In this document: in pieces, positions 1 through 8,558 of the stretch | Layout of the letters: every line of letters begins with the position of its first letter | Position numbering within the stretch: position 1 is the first letter of the stretch | Assembly: GCA_034660495.1 (NCBI GenBank) | Contig: JAYEJJ010000170.1 | Coordinates: 1-42,612, forward strand | Origin: DATFJZ01 sp034660495 | GTDB lineage: Bacteria > Desulfobacterota > Desulfobacteria > Desulfobacterales > Desulfobacteraceae | Length of the DNA: 42,612 nucleotides | Direction: 5' to 3' | Notes under the pieces: model-generated | The model's input: the letters and a program-made list of their open reading frames with translations, nothing else | The model's database searches: none | What the model was told of the DNA's origin: nothing | Translations under genes and position numbers: made by a program

Positions 1-301
1 GGGCATAGCAGAAAACCTTTGTTAAAAATACACAATACTGAGATCACTTTAACTATTTGATTTCTAAACATTTAATTCATGCTAAAAAAGTTAGCTGGTC
101 GACCGGGAAAATGGGAATGCGCCCGGGGGAATCGAGTTGGTTTTCACTCTATACAAAAGGAACCTTTCACTTATGGTTAAAACGTATGGACGGCCGTGTT
201 CCCCTTGGATTTCTTCATCTTTAAGTCAAACCAAAAATAAAAAAAATATTTCTCACTGTTCAACGGCTTACGATCTGCCAGAATGCCACAGAACCAGCAA
301 C
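1..301. other. unassigned left-edge DNA
   Basis: No gene can be supported here. One frame stays open from about 42 to a stop at 237-239 and ends in a peptide rich in Trp, Phe, Leu and Lys (ending RVPLGFLHL), with possible ATG starts at 111 and 117. It could be the tail of a broken gene or chance. A second short frame starts at the ATG at 79. The A+T-rich DNA next to two phage-like mini-genes suggests the eroded end of an integrated element, but nothing diagnostic is visible. Confidence 0.3.
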
Positions 302-481
302 ATGGAAGAAAACAGCTGGTTGCAGGAACACATTCGAGGGATGAATGACAAACTCACGAAGCTTGTCGGCATCACGGCGACTCATTCCATGGCGTTCAAG
401 ATCTTGGGGGCTGGTGTGGTCATTATCGCTGGCGCAATTTGCGTCTTGGTTGTCAAATGGCTGGAGGGCAAACTCGGATGA
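302..481 (+). CDS. small single-pass membrane protein, phage holin/XhlA-like
   Basis: A 59-residue protein starting MEENSWLQEHIRGMNDKL. Residues about 1-28 are polar and likely helical. Residues about 31-50 (KILGAGVVIIAGAICVLVV) form one hydrophobic membrane segment, followed by a short basic tail (KWLEGKLG). A soluble helix followed by one C-terminal membrane span is typical of small prophage membrane proteins of the hemolysin XhlA/holin-accessory kind; that family link is inferred from shape alone. The stop overlaps the start of the next frame (ATGA at 478-481), which suggests translational coupling. A longer in-frame version starting at 137 is less likely because its extra N-terminus looks non-coding. 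Confidence 0.45.
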   Translation: MEENSWLQEHIRGMNDKLTKLVGITATHSMAFKILGAGVVIIAGAICVLVVKWLEGKLG

Positions 482-630
482 TAAAATTTATCCGAAAACT
501 TTTTGGTCCCGGCGAACGTATTTCACGTCTTGCACAAGAGATTGAGGAGCAGAGGCGGGCTGTTGATCGTTTTTACAAAACCCACGGGTTAGCCCGCGGC
601 CGGGGTCTTAAAAAGACACTTGTTTTTTAG
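478..630 (+). CDS. small basic protein of unknown function
   Basis: A 50-residue basic protein (MIKFIRKLFGPGERISRL...). Its middle, about residues 15-34, looks like a short amphipathic helix with many Glu, Arg and Gln (AQEIEEQRRAVDRFYKTHG). I do not recognise a family. Support comes mainly from the ATGA overlap with the upstream membrane protein gene, a normal sign of co-translation. Together the pair looks like a two-gene phage-type cassette. A longer frame opens at 439 but would lie inside the upstream gene. Confidence 0.4.
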   Translation: MIKFIRKLFGPGERISRLAQEIEEQRRAVDRFYKTHGLARGRGLKKTLVF

Positions 631-671
631 TCAGCTTCTGATAAAGTGTGTTGTTTTCAAGGGGTAAAAGA

Positions 672-755
672 TTTGTATGTATTTTGCATACAAAAAAAAT
701 ACTGGGAAAGGGCTCTGATCAATGAAAACATCGTTTATTTTTTGTATGTATTTTG
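672..755. repeat. pair of 15-bp direct repeats with flanking inverted symmetry
   Basis: TTTGTATGTATTTTG occurs exactly at 672-686 and again at 741-755. The first copy runs into CATACAAA, giving an 8-bp perfect inverted repeat (TTTGTATG/CATACAAA, 7-nt loop). The second is followed by ACACACAAAAAA, a looser mirror of TTTTTTGTATGT. Two spaced copies of a semi-palindrome in non-coding DNA could be regulator operators or recombinase arm sites of the small element on the left. No binding protein is encoded nearby. Confidence 0.5.
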
Positions 756-812
756 TTCACATTTTACACACAAAAAACCTGCATTCTGTCGAAAATATGG
801 AGCGGAACAAAA

Positions 813-846
813 AAGGCCAGCGAGAGTAAAAACCCTGTCTGGCCTT
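813..846 (-). terminator. rho-independent terminator of tRNA-Thr
   Basis: On the minus strand, AAGGCCAG pairs with CTGGCCTT over an 18-nt loop, and the 3' arm runs directly into a T tract (the A run at 809-814 on the plus strand). It begins about 10 nt beyond the tRNA 3' end, so it fits as that gene's terminator. Confidence 0.7.
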
Positions 847-854
847 GTTTTCAG

Positions 855-930
855 TGGAGCCGACGAGCGGAGTCGAACCGCTGGCTTGCTGATTACGAAT
901 CAGCTACTCTACCAACTGAGTTACGTCGGC
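855..930 (-). tRNA. tRNA-Thr (anticodon CGU)
   Basis: Read on the minus strand this folds into a complete cloverleaf: acceptor GCCGACG/CGTCGGC, D stem ACTC/GAGT, anticodon stem GCTGA/TCAGC with loop TTCGTAA (anticodon CGT in DNA), variable loop AAGCC, T arm AGCGG-TTCGACT-CCGCT, and an encoded CCA (TGG at 855-857 on the plus strand). It reads ACG threonine codons. It is divergent from mfd. The phage-like mini-genes lie beyond its 3' end, the side where integrases normally insert, but no duplicated tRNA 3' end is visible in the window. Confidence 0.95.
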
Positions 931-944
931 TGTTCAGATATTTG

Positions 945-973
945 AAGGTATAATTAAATCTTATTGAGTTCAA
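945..973 (-). promoter_or_regulatory. possible tRNA-Thr promoter
   Basis: On the minus strand TTGAAC (973-968) is followed after 17 nt by TACCTT (950-945), with the overlapping alternative TATACC. A start site would fall a few bases upstream of the mature tRNA. The same spacer contains a perfect TATAAT on the plus strand (949-954), 36 bases before the mfd start, but without a recognisable -35 box; if used, its -35 region would lie in the tRNA gene. Confidence 0.35.
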
Positions 974-989
974 AAGCAAGAAAAAAATA

Positions 990-3900
990 ATGAATCATTT
1001 ATCAGATATACTTGAGAAAAGAGAGGGGCGTGTTGATTTAACAGGGGTTTCAGGGTCTGAAAAGGCCTATCTGGTGTCCCGGTTTTTTTTAAATACCAGT
1101 GCCTCTGTTTTTGTTGTGCTGCCGGACCAGAAAAGTGCATTGCGGTTTCTGGATGATCTCTGTTTTTTTATGCCCGGTTATGAATCCAGCCTGGTATACT
1201 TTCCAGGCTATCATATTCTGCCGTTTAAGTCCCTGGTGTATCATAGTGAAACGTCTTCCAAACGACTCTCCGCCCTGTACCGGATAACATCCGGCCGTGA
1301 CAGAATAATTGTGGTCACCTATATTGATACCCTTCTGCAGCGGATGATTCCCAGAGACGTGCTGGCCTCATCTGCTGAACTGGTGATTAACGGTGAGGAG
1401 ATTGACAGGGATCTTCTGATTTCAAAACTCAATGCCCAGGGGTATACAAGGGTGTCCCTGGTCGAAGAGCCAGGGGATTATTCCGTCCGGGGCGGCACGT
1501 TGGACGTATTTTCTCCGGGCCTTGGAAATCCTGTGAGAATAGAGCTCTTTGGCGATTATGTGGAATCTTTGAGAGCGTTTTCTCCTGTCAGTCAGAGAGG
1601 CATTCAAGAGCTTGAAGAAGCTGTGTTTATACCGGCCAGTGAAGCGGTTGTGGAAAAAAAGCATCTGCCGGATATCCTTGGCCGTATCCGTCTTGCAGGG
1701 GCCAGGGCAGACATGGATGCCGCAAAAATCAGATCCTGTGTAGAAAAGGTCAGGGACCAGGGACGGTTCCCTGGCATGGAAAGCATGCTTTCCATGATTT
1801 ATCCGGAACTGGATACGTTGTTTGACTATGTTCCTGAAAATGCCCTGGTTGTTCTGGATGAGCCCGGGGAACTTGAAAAAAAAGCCGTAGATTTTGAGAA
1901 AAAAGCCATTGAAAATTATCAGGCAGCCGTTTCAGACCAGGTGCTTTGTGTGGCCCCTGAATCCATTTATATTGGATGGGAAGATGTGAAATTGGCAATG
2001 GAGTGTCAGTATCCTGTATCCTTCAACCACCTTCACATTGAAAAGAGCATTCCCTGCCATAAACGTATTCCCCTTGATTTCAGGGATAATTCCGCGCTGA
2101 CAGCCCGGCTGAAAAGGGAAGAAAAACAAGAGTATATGTTGACTCCCCTGGCTGATTGTATATCTGACAGCATAAAACAGGGGATGGCTGTGATTGTGGC
2201 CTGTCCTGGAGAGTCCCGGGTCAAGCGGCTTGTTTCCCTGCTGTCACCCTACGGGATCGAACCTGAGCCTCTGGAGAGTTTTGCTGATATCACGGGAAAA
2301 AAGCCGGGTGTTTTTTATGTCAAAGAAAATGTGTCTTCAGGATTTTCTGCTGTGGATGACAGGTTTGTCCTGATCACCGACCAGGAGATTTTTGGGGTTA
2401 AGAGACAGACCCGCAGGCCCAGGCGCAAAAGGGCGGTATCAGAATTTATCACCCCGGAGGAATTGAAAAAAGGGGATATTGTTGTTCATCTTGAGCATGG
2501 TCTGGGCCGGTATGACGGGCTGTCCACCATCAGTGTGGACGGGATTTCAGGGGATTTTATTCTGATTACCTACAGGGATGAGGATAAGCTCTATCTTCCT
2601 GTTGACCGCATGGACATGATTGAAAAATATCTGGGCATTGAGGGGTATACCCCGCTTCTGGACAAGATCGGGGGGAAAACCTGGAAAAAATCCAGGGCCA
2701 GGGCCAGAAAAGAGGTGGAAAAAATGGCCGGCGACCTCTTAACCCTCTATGCCAAAAGACGGGTAAAAAACGGATTTTCATTCAGTGTATCAGATGGGGA
2801 TTTCACCCGTTTTGAGCAGGCCTTTCCCTATGAGGAAACCCCGGATCAGTTAAAGGCCATTGATGATGTGATTCATGATATGGAGCAGGATACCCCCATG
2901 GACCGGCTGGTATGCGGGGATGTGGGGTATGGGAAAACAGAGGTGGCAGTCAGGGCGGCCTACAAGGCGGCAAAGGACGGCAGGCAGGTTGCCGTTGTTG
3001 TGCCCACCACCATCCTGGCGGAGCAGCACCTGAACACCTTCCGGGAGCGCTTAAATGATACAGCCGTTGTGGTTGAGGCCCTGTCCCGGTTCAGGACCAG
3101 AAAGGAGCAGCAGAACATTATTAAACACCTTGAATCGGGACAGATTGATATTGTCATTGGGACCCACAGGGTTTTACAAAAGGATATTGCTTTCAAGGAC
3201 CTGGGGCTTCTGGTTATTGACGAGGAGCAGCGTTTCGGGGTAAGGCACAAGGAAGCCTTGAAATCCAGGCGGTCCACAGTGGATGTCCTTGCACTGACAG
3301 CCACGCCCATTCCCAGAAGCCTGCACATGTCCCTTACCGGCATGCGGGATATCAGTGTGATTTCAACCCCGCCCAGGGACAGGCAGGCCATTGTCTCGTA
3401 CATTTCAGAGTATGATGATGCCATTGCCGCTGAAGCCGTAAGAAGAGAACTTGCCCGGGGCGGACAGATATTTTTTATTCACAATAATATAAAAACCATT
3501 TTTAAAACCGCAGAACAGCTTCAAAAACTGGTTCCTGAAGCGCGTATCGGGGTTGCCCACGGCCGGCTGTCCGAGGCAAACCTTGAAAAGATCATGATTC
3601 AGTTTATCAACAGGGATATTGATCTCCTGGTCTGTACCACCATTGTTGAATCCGGCCTTGATATTCCTTCTGCCAATACAATGATCATTAACCGCGCAGA
3701 CCGGTTCGGTCTTTCCCAGATTTATCAGCTCAGGGGAAGGATCGGCCGGGGAGAAGACCAGGCCTATGCCTATCTGTTTGTTCCGGATGAAAAACGGCTG
3801 ACACGGGATGCTAAAAAAAGACTGGCCGCATTAATGGAGCACCGGGATCTGGGCTCAGGCTTTCAGATTGCCATGAAGGATCTCCAGATCAGAGGGGCCG

Positions 3901-4472
3901 GGTCTGCCCTGGGCGGTGCCCAGTCCGGACATATTGCAGCTGTGGGCTATGATATGTTTTTAAAGCTCCTGGATGAGGCCGTGGCGGACCTTAAGGGCAA
4001 ACCCCTGGTTAAGACGCTTGAACCTGAAATTAATATCCCTGTGTCGGCTTCAATTTCAGAAGACTATGTGCAGTCTATTGAGCAGCGGCTGACCATTTAC
4101 CGGCGGATGTCACAGATGACCACACTGTCCGAAGTGGCCGACATGCAGCAGGAACTTGTGGACCGGTTCGGCCGGCTGCCCGATGAAGCCGGCAACATGC
4201 TTTTTAAGATTATGCTCCGGGTAATGGCAGTCAAGGCCGGCATCAAACGTCTGGATCTGTCCTTTAACTTTATTTTCATGGTGTTTTCAGAAATTCACCA
4301 GAAACAGCCGTTTAATTCTGTTGATTCCCTGCCGGTTCCCTTTCAGAGCCATGAATTTACAGCGGAAAATGCATTGAAAATTGTTCTTGGCAGAAAAAGA
4401 AAAAGTATATCAAAGTCCCTTGTGGAAGCTAAAAAAATCTTGAAACATATTGCGCTGTATGTTAACAGTTAA
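990..4472 (+). CDS. mfd: transcription-repair coupling factor Mfd
   Basis: An 1160-residue cytoplasmic DNA translocase that removes RNA polymerase stalled at lesions and recruits UvrA. Length and domain order match the family. Residues about 1-480 are the UvrB-like region, whose P-loop is degenerate (GVSGSEKAYL), as is usual. The RNA-polymerase-interacting CarD-like domain lies at about 487-560 (EELKKGDIVVHLEHGLGRYDG). The RecG-like motor has Walker A GDVGYGKT (643-650), DEEQ box (744-747), TATPIPRS (about 770) and GRIGRG (about 916). The TRCF C-terminal domain ends the protein. The ATG start has only a weak A-rich ribosome site but gives the expected N-terminus. Two chaperone genes follow. 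Confidence 0.97.
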   Translation: MNHLSDILEKREGRVDLTGVSGSEKAYLVSRFFLNTSASVFVVLPDQKSALRFLDDLCFFMPGYESSLVYFPGYHILPFKSLVYHSETSSKRLSALYRITSGRDRIIVVTYIDTLLQRMIPRDVLASSAELVINGEEIDRDLLISKLNAQGYTRVSLVEEPGDYSVRGGTLDVFSPGLGNPVRIELFGDYVESLRAFSPVSQRGIQELEEAVFIPASEAVVEKKHLPDILGRIRLAGARADMDAAKIRSCVEKVRDQGRFPGMESMLSMIYPELDTLFDYVPENALVVLDEPGELEKKAVDFEKKAIENYQAAVSDQVLCVAPESIYIGWEDVKLAMECQYPVSFNHLHIEKSIPCHKRIPLDFRDNSALTARLKREEKQEYMLTPLADCISDSIKQGMAVIVACPGESRVKRLVSLLSPYGIEPEPLESFADITGKKPGVFYVKENVSSGFSAVDDRFVLITDQEIFGVKRQTRRPRRKRAVSEFITPEELKKGDIVVHLEHGLGRYDGLSTISVDGISGDFILITYRDEDKLYLPVDRMDMIEKYLGIEGYTPLLDKIGGKTWKKSRARARKEVEKMAGDLLTLYAKRRVKNGFSFSVSDGDFTRFEQAFPYEETPDQLKAIDDVIHDMEQDTPMDRLVCGDVGYGKTEVAVRAAYKAAKDGRQVAVVVPTTILAEQHLNTFRERLNDTAVVVEALSRFRTRKEQQNIIKHLESGQIDIVIGTHRVLQKDIAFKDLGLLVIDEEQRFGVRHKEALKSRRSTVDVLALTATPIPRSLHMSLTGMRDISVISTPPRDRQAIVSYISEYDDAIAAEAVRRELARGGQIFFIHNNIKTIFKTAEQLQKLVPEARIGVAHGRLSEANLEKIMIQFINRDIDLLVCTTIVESGLDIPSANTMIINRADRFGLSQIYQLRGRIGRGEDQAYAYLFVPDEKRLTRDAKKRLAALMEHRDLGSGFQIAMKDLQIRGAGSALGGAQSGHIAAVGYDMFLKLLDEAVADLKGKPLVKTLEPEINIPVSASISEDYVQSIEQRLTIYRRMSQMTTLSEVADMQQELVDRFGRLPDEAGNMLFKIMLRVMAVKAGIKRLDLSFNFIFMVFSEIHQKQPFNSVDSLPVPFQSHEFTAENALKIVLGRKRKSISKSLVEAKKILKHIALYVNS

Positions 4473-4539
4473 GGATTATACTTAGTCCAAACACGGGGTT
4501 TTCGTTCAGATACTACTTAATAAAAAAACCGGATAAAAG

Positions 4540-5247
4540 GTGAATGGTCTCTATTACAGAATCTGGAAAAATTTTCTGGTGTTGATGTGCTGCGGTCTGC
4601 TCTGTACTGCCGGCTGCACCAGGTCATCAAACTCCTCAGGTAAAAACGAGTTTCTGCTCAAATGCAGGGATAAAATTATCTCTGTTGATGAGTTCAGTGA
4701 AGAGATTGAGATGAAAAAGGCGGGGTATCCCTATGCCATAAAGCATGACCCTGAAGCGTTCTGCCGTTTGATGGCAGATTTGGTTGATCAGCTTGCTGAG
4801 GAACTTGTTATCAGGGTTGCGGCTGAAGACAGAGGCTATATCGTATCAGACAAGGATATGGATGCCCTGGAAAAGGATATAAAAAAAGAATATCCCGGCA
4901 ATTCCTTTGACGCCATGCTCATTGAAAATGCTGTTTCCTATGATTTCTGGAGGAAAAGGCTGAAAATCGAGCTGGTCATGAAGCAGTTTATCAAAAAGGC
5001 GCTTACAGAAAAGATAGAAGTGACTCCCGGGGAGATCACCCGGTATTTTAAGCAGTATCAGAAAAAGGAGACCAGCAGGGGTGAGGGGCAGGATACCGGG
5101 CCGGAAGAAATGAATGAAACAGACCTGATTGACAGCCTGCGACAGGCAAAGGCTGAAAAGATGTATCCAGAATGGTTTGCCTCCCTTGAACAGCAGTATC
5201 CTGTGACCATTAATCACAAAAGCCTGGAAGCGTTTTTAAAAAAATAA
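4540..5247 (+). CDS. lipoprotein with SurA-N-like chaperone domain
   Basis: A 235-residue predicted lipoprotein. The N-terminus has a hydrophobic stretch (FLVLMCCGLLCTAGC) ending in a lipobox-like TAGC, so Cys is the probable acylated residue. Residues about 40-180 resemble the helical N-terminal domain of SurA/PpiD chaperones, including the repeated pattern VDQLAEELVIRVAAEDRGYIVSD and a late EVTPGEITRYF helix. No PPIase domain follows, so it is probably a periplasmic holdase rather than an isomerase. The start is GTG; an ATG 4 bases later is out of frame. It lies between mfd and a full SurA-type gene, suggesting joint work in outer-membrane protein folding. The family assignment is an inference from pattern. 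Confidence 0.65.
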   Translation: MNGLYYRIWKNFLVLMCCGLLCTAGCTRSSNSSGKNEFLLKCRDKIISVDEFSEEIEMKKAGYPYAIKHDPEAFCRLMADLVDQLAEELVIRVAAEDRGYIVSDKDMDALEKDIKKEYPGNSFDAMLIENAVSYDFWRKRLKIELVMKQFIKKALTEKIEVTPGEITRYFKQYQKKETSRGEGQDTGPEEMNETDLIDSLRQAKAEKMYPEWFASLEQQYPVTINHKSLEAFLKK

Positions 5248-5260
5248 CACACATGCCATA

Positions 5261-5294
5261 AGCAGTACAGCAGATCATTAGCAGTACAGCAGAT
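5261..5294. repeat. short tandem direct repeat
   Basis: AGCAGTACAGCAGAT occurs at 5261-5275 and 5280-5294 (19-bp period) in the 63-bp spacer between the lipoprotein gene and the SurA-type gene, just upstream of the ribosome site AAGGAAGAG. It is a simple local duplication. Confidence 0.7.
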
Positions 5295-5310
5295 AAGGAA
5301 GAGAAAACCT

Positions 5311-6285
5311 ATGCAGAAAAAAAGAACAATAAAAATATCAGAAATGGTTTTTCTGATCATCTTTTTTTTTATCAGCCTCTGCGCAGCTGAGGTGGTCGAT
5401 CGAATTGTTGCCATTGTCAACGACCAGGTGATCACGTTGACAGAATTGAATCAGGAATTATTGCCCTATGTTGAAAAAATAACCAAATCTGATTATCCCC
5501 GTGAAAAAAAGGACAAAATTATTTATCAGCTCAAGCAGGATATGCTGGACCGGATGATCGACCGGATGCTCACGGATCAGGAGGTGGCGCGTATCGGCAT
5601 CACTGTTTCTGAAAATGAGGTGGATACAGCCATTGAGCGTCTCAAGCAGTCTCAGTTCATGACCCAGGAGGATCTTGAAAAAGCCCTTGCCCATGACGGA
5701 GTTACATACCAGGAATACCGGCAGAAAATTCATCAGGAAATATTAAGGCCCAAACTCATCAACTACAGCGTAAAATCCAAAGTGGTGGTGACAGATACGG
5801 ATGTTAAGAAATATTACCATGATCATAAGGCGTTATACACAGCCAAAAAAAAATACCATCTTTACAATATTCTTATCTCCTTTGACAGGTCTGGTGGGTC
5901 AAAATCAGCGCTTTTTGAAAAGGCTCAAAAAATCAGGGAGATGCTGGACAGGGGTAATTCTTTCAAGGAACTGGCAGAAACATATTCCCAGGCGCCCAAT
6001 GCATCTGACGGCGGGGATCTCGGGATTTTAGAGGCGGATAATCTGTCTGAAATTCTGAAACAGAAAATTTCAAAACTTAAAGTAAAAGAGTTCTCAGATG
6101 TCATAGAAACCCAACAGGGCTTTCAGCTTTTTTATGTTGAGGACATTCAGTCGGCAGGTGTTAAAAAATTCGAGGATGTTAAGGAAAAAATAGCAAAAAC
6201 ACTGTACGATGAAATTGTGGAAAAAAAGTTTAATTCATGGCTTGATTCTTTAAGGGAGAATTCCCATATTAAAAAAATGCTTTAA
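5311..6285 (+). CDS. surA: periplasmic SurA-type chaperone / peptidyl-prolyl isomerase
   Basis: A 324-residue exported protein that should escort unfolded outer-membrane proteins. Residues 1-27 are a signal peptide (MVFLIIFFFISLCAAE). The SurA N-terminal motif EVVDRIVAIVNDQVITLTEL follows at about 27-45, then the helical chaperone domain to about 165. One parvulin-type PPIase domain sits at about 175-285 (HLYNILISF, SFKELAETYSQAPNASDGGDLG, GFQLFYVED). E. coli SurA has two parvulin domains; the single-domain form is common elsewhere. The ATG has a good ribosome site (AAGGAAGAG). Its partner BamA is encoded further along this window. Confidence 0.85.
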   Translation: MQKKRTIKISEMVFLIIFFFISLCAAEVVDRIVAIVNDQVITLTELNQELLPYVEKITKSDYPREKKDKIIYQLKQDMLDRMIDRMLTDQEVARIGITVSENEVDTAIERLKQSQFMTQEDLEKALAHDGVTYQEYRQKIHQEILRPKLINYSVKSKVVVTDTDVKKYYHDHKALYTAKKKYHLYNILISFDRSGGSKSALFEKAQKIREMLDRGNSFKELAETYSQAPNASDGGDLGILEADNLSEILKQKISKLKVKEFSDVIETQQGFQLFYVEDIQSAGVKKFEDVKEKIAKTLYDEIVEKKFNSWLDSLRENSHIKKML

Positions 6286-6309
6286 AGCCGTCAGTCTGCA
6301 ATAATCAGT

Positions 6310-6326
6310 TCCCCCCCCCTTTTTTT
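6310..6326. repeat. homopolymer tract C9T8
   Basis: Nine C followed by eight T lie in the 78-bp spacer before mgtE, 38-54 bases upstream of its start codon. They are flanked by imperfect inverted arms (ATAATCAG / CTGATTACTGAC). Such runs slip easily in replication and could alter leader structure or promoter spacing; no reading frame crosses it. Confidence 0.8.
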
Positions 6327-6363
6327 TGTTTTGCTGATTACTGACAACTGCAAAGGAGCTCCC

Positions 6364-7728
6364 ATGCATACGGAAAAAAGTGATGTATTGATAAAAAATA
6401 TTACAAGGCTTTTAAGGAGAGGTGCAACAAAGCAGCTTGTCAATATTATAAAAAAGACCCATGCGGCGGATCTTTCCTTGATTTCCCGGGAGTTTTCACC
6501 GGACAACCGGTACAAGCTGTTTCAACTCATGGATGACCCGGAAAAAAGGGTTGTTTTTTTTTCCGAGCTGGAAGAAAGTGTTTTCCTTGAATTTGTCCAG
6601 GCCCTGGAGTTAAAGGACCTGGTCGAGGTGTTTGAAGCCATGCCGGCAGATGACGCAGCTGAGCTTCTTGGCCGGCTGGATGAAGACCTTGCCGACGCCA
6701 TCCTGGAGAAGATGAAAAAGGAAGACTCCATGGAAGTCGAGCATCTCATGAGCTATGGCGAGGATACTGCCGGCAGCATTATGGTGCCTGACTTTATTGC
6801 TCTGAAGCAGGATATTTCAGCCAGAGAGGTCATTGCTTCGCTGCAGAATGAATATCTTGACGTGGAAATGCCGTTTTATGTGTATGTGGTTGATGAATAC
6901 GGCAAGCTGGTGGGGGTCAGTTCCCTGCGGCAGCTTGTGGTGGAGCCTCCGGAGAAAAAACTGAAGGATTTCATGGCAAAGGATATTGTTTCCGTCAACA
7001 CCTACACAGACCGGGAGGATGTGGCCCGGGTCGTTTCAAAATATGATTACCTGGCCGTTCCAGTGGTGGATGATGACAACCGCCTGGTGGGGATTGTTAC
7101 GGTTGATGACGTCATTGACGTACTGCGGGATGCAGCCACTGAGGATATGCTGAAAATGGCCGGTGTCGGCCATGATTACATTGAAACCGAAACCGTGCTG
7201 CGCGGTACCAGAATACGGCTTCCCTGGCTTTTTGCCAGTTTTATGGGCGGGGTGGCTGCTTTTTTTATTATAGGCGGATTTGAGGAAAGCCTTGAAAAAT
7301 ATGCCTATCTTGCCGCATTTATTCCGGTGATCATGGGCATGGGCGGCAATATCGGGATCCAGTCCTCTACCATTGTTGTACGGGGTCTTGCCACCGGCCG
7401 GATCAATACCAGGGATCTGGTCTCGGTTGTGGCAAAGGAACTGGCCATTGGTTTGATCCTCGGGGTTGTTTACGGGCTGTTTATCGGTGTTGTGGCCAGG
7501 ATCAGATTCCATTCAGATCCGCTGGCCCTGGAGCTTGCCTTTGCGGTCTGTCTTGCCGTGATTTCATCCATGTCCGTTGCCGCCCTGGTGGGATCCCTTG
7601 TGCCCATGCTGTTTGAAAAGATAAAAATAGACCCTGCCGTGGCCACCGGTCCTTTTGTGACTACCTCAGTGGATATTGTCAGTGTGTATTTTTATTTTTT
7701 CATTGCCACCCTGCTCCTGGGAATATAA
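6364..7728 (+). CDS. mgtE: magnesium transporter MgtE
   Basis: A 454-residue inner-membrane Mg2+ channel. Residues about 10-130 form the MgtE N superhelical domain (acidic helices such as LEFVQALELKDLVEVFEAMPADDAAELLGRL in overlapping parts). Two CBS domains at about 135-255 sense cytosolic Mg2+ (first EYLDVEMPFYVYVVDE; second YLAVPVVDDDNRLVGIVTVD). Five membrane helices follow, with the family signatures GGNIGIQSSTIVVRGLA and DPAVATGPFVTTSVDI near the ion pore. The ATG at 6364 is chosen for its AAGGAG site; an upstream in-frame TTG at 6331 has no such site. recO starts 2 bases after the stop. Confidence 0.95.
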   Translation: MHTEKSDVLIKNITRLLRRGATKQLVNIIKKTHAADLSLISREFSPDNRYKLFQLMDDPEKRVVFFSELEESVFLEFVQALELKDLVEVFEAMPADDAAELLGRLDEDLADAILEKMKKEDSMEVEHLMSYGEDTAGSIMVPDFIALKQDISAREVIASLQNEYLDVEMPFYVYVVDEYGKLVGVSSLRQLVVEPPEKKLKDFMAKDIVSVNTYTDREDVARVVSKYDYLAVPVVDDDNRLVGIVTVDDVIDVLRDAATEDMLKMAGVGHDYIETETVLRGTRIRLPWLFASFMGGVAAFFIIGGFEESLEKYAYLAAFIPVIMGMGGNIGIQSSTIVVRGLATGRINTRDLVSVVAKELAIGLILGVVYGLFIGVVARIRFHSDPLALELAFAVCLAVISSMSVAALVGSLVPMLFEKIKIDPAVATGPFVTTSVDIVSVYFYFFIATLLLGI

Positions 7729-7730
7729 AT

Positions 7731-8543
7731 ATGTCAGGATTTTCAACCCAGGGGATTCTGTTAAGGCGGATAGAGTACGGGGACTACGACTTGATTGTCA
7801 CCTATTTTACCCAATCCATGGGCAGGGTGTCTGTGGTGGCCAAAAATGCCAAAAAAAGTGTAAAGCGGTTTGCAGGGGCACTGGATCCCTTTTCCCTGAT
7901 GCATATTTACTGCACACTGCCTAAAAAACGAAAAGGACTGCCCGTTCTTGACTATGTGGAAATGATCAATCCCTTTGCAAAAATCAGGATGAATACTGCA
8001 AAAACCGGGTATGCCAGTTACTGGCTTGAGCTGATAAACTCCTGGATGGAACAGGGAAAAGCCCAGCCTGAGATTTTTTATCTTCTCAGCTATGTCCTTG
8101 ATGCGTTGAATTCAGGCGGGGTTGAAAAGGAAGTGTTAAGTCTTTTGTTTCAGATCCGGTTTATGAGTTTTTCCGGCTTTACTCCCAATATTACCAGCTG
8201 CGGCATATGCTCAGCACCAGTGGATGAGATTTGTCAGAACCGCATTGTCTTTGATTTTGCAGAGTGTGTTATCCTGTGTGACAAATGCTGCAGTACCAGA
8301 AAAAACGGGGTGAATCCCAGGGGGCCGGGATACAGGGTCAGTGTGTCCAAGGGGACCTTAAAGCAGCTGGCCTGGATAAACACCAGAGACATTAAAAGAA
8401 CAGGTGTTATAAAGTTTCCAGGCTTTGCCGTAAAAGAGGGTGAGCATCTGCTTGAGTCGTTTATTCCCTGTCATATCGGCAGAGAGATGAAAAGTCTTAT
8501 GTTCTTAAAACGGATACGCGGGCAGTTCCAAAAAGGATGTTAA
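7731..8543 (+). CDS. recO: DNA repair protein RecO
   Basis: A 270-residue recombination mediator that works with RecR to load RecA on gapped DNA. The N-terminal OB fold starts GFSTQGILLRRIEYGDYDLIVTYFT. A zinc site is formed by two CxxC pairs, CGIC (157-160) and CDKC (183-186), as in many RecO proteins. It begins only 2 bases after mgtE ends, so the two are co-transcribed. The GHMP kinase gene follows after 15 bp. Confidence 0.92.
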   Translation: MSGFSTQGILLRRIEYGDYDLIVTYFTQSMGRVSVVAKNAKKSVKRFAGALDPFSLMHIYCTLPKKRKGLPVLDYVEMINPFAKIRMNTAKTGYASYWLELINSWMEQGKAQPEIFYLLSYVLDALNSGGVEKEVLSLLFQIRFMSFSGFTPNITSCGICSAPVDEICQNRIVFDFAECVILCDKCCSTRKNGVNPRGPGYRVSVSKGTLKQLAWINTRDIKRTGVIKFPGFAVKEGEHLLESFIPCHIGREMKSLMFLKRIRGQFQKGC

Positions 8544-8558
8544 CCAGGAAAGTTACCC

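Noticed and set aside
646..945. Open frames running across the tRNA-Thr gene
   Set aside because: They overlap a perfect tRNA and its terminator, and have no ribosome site or protein-like pattern.
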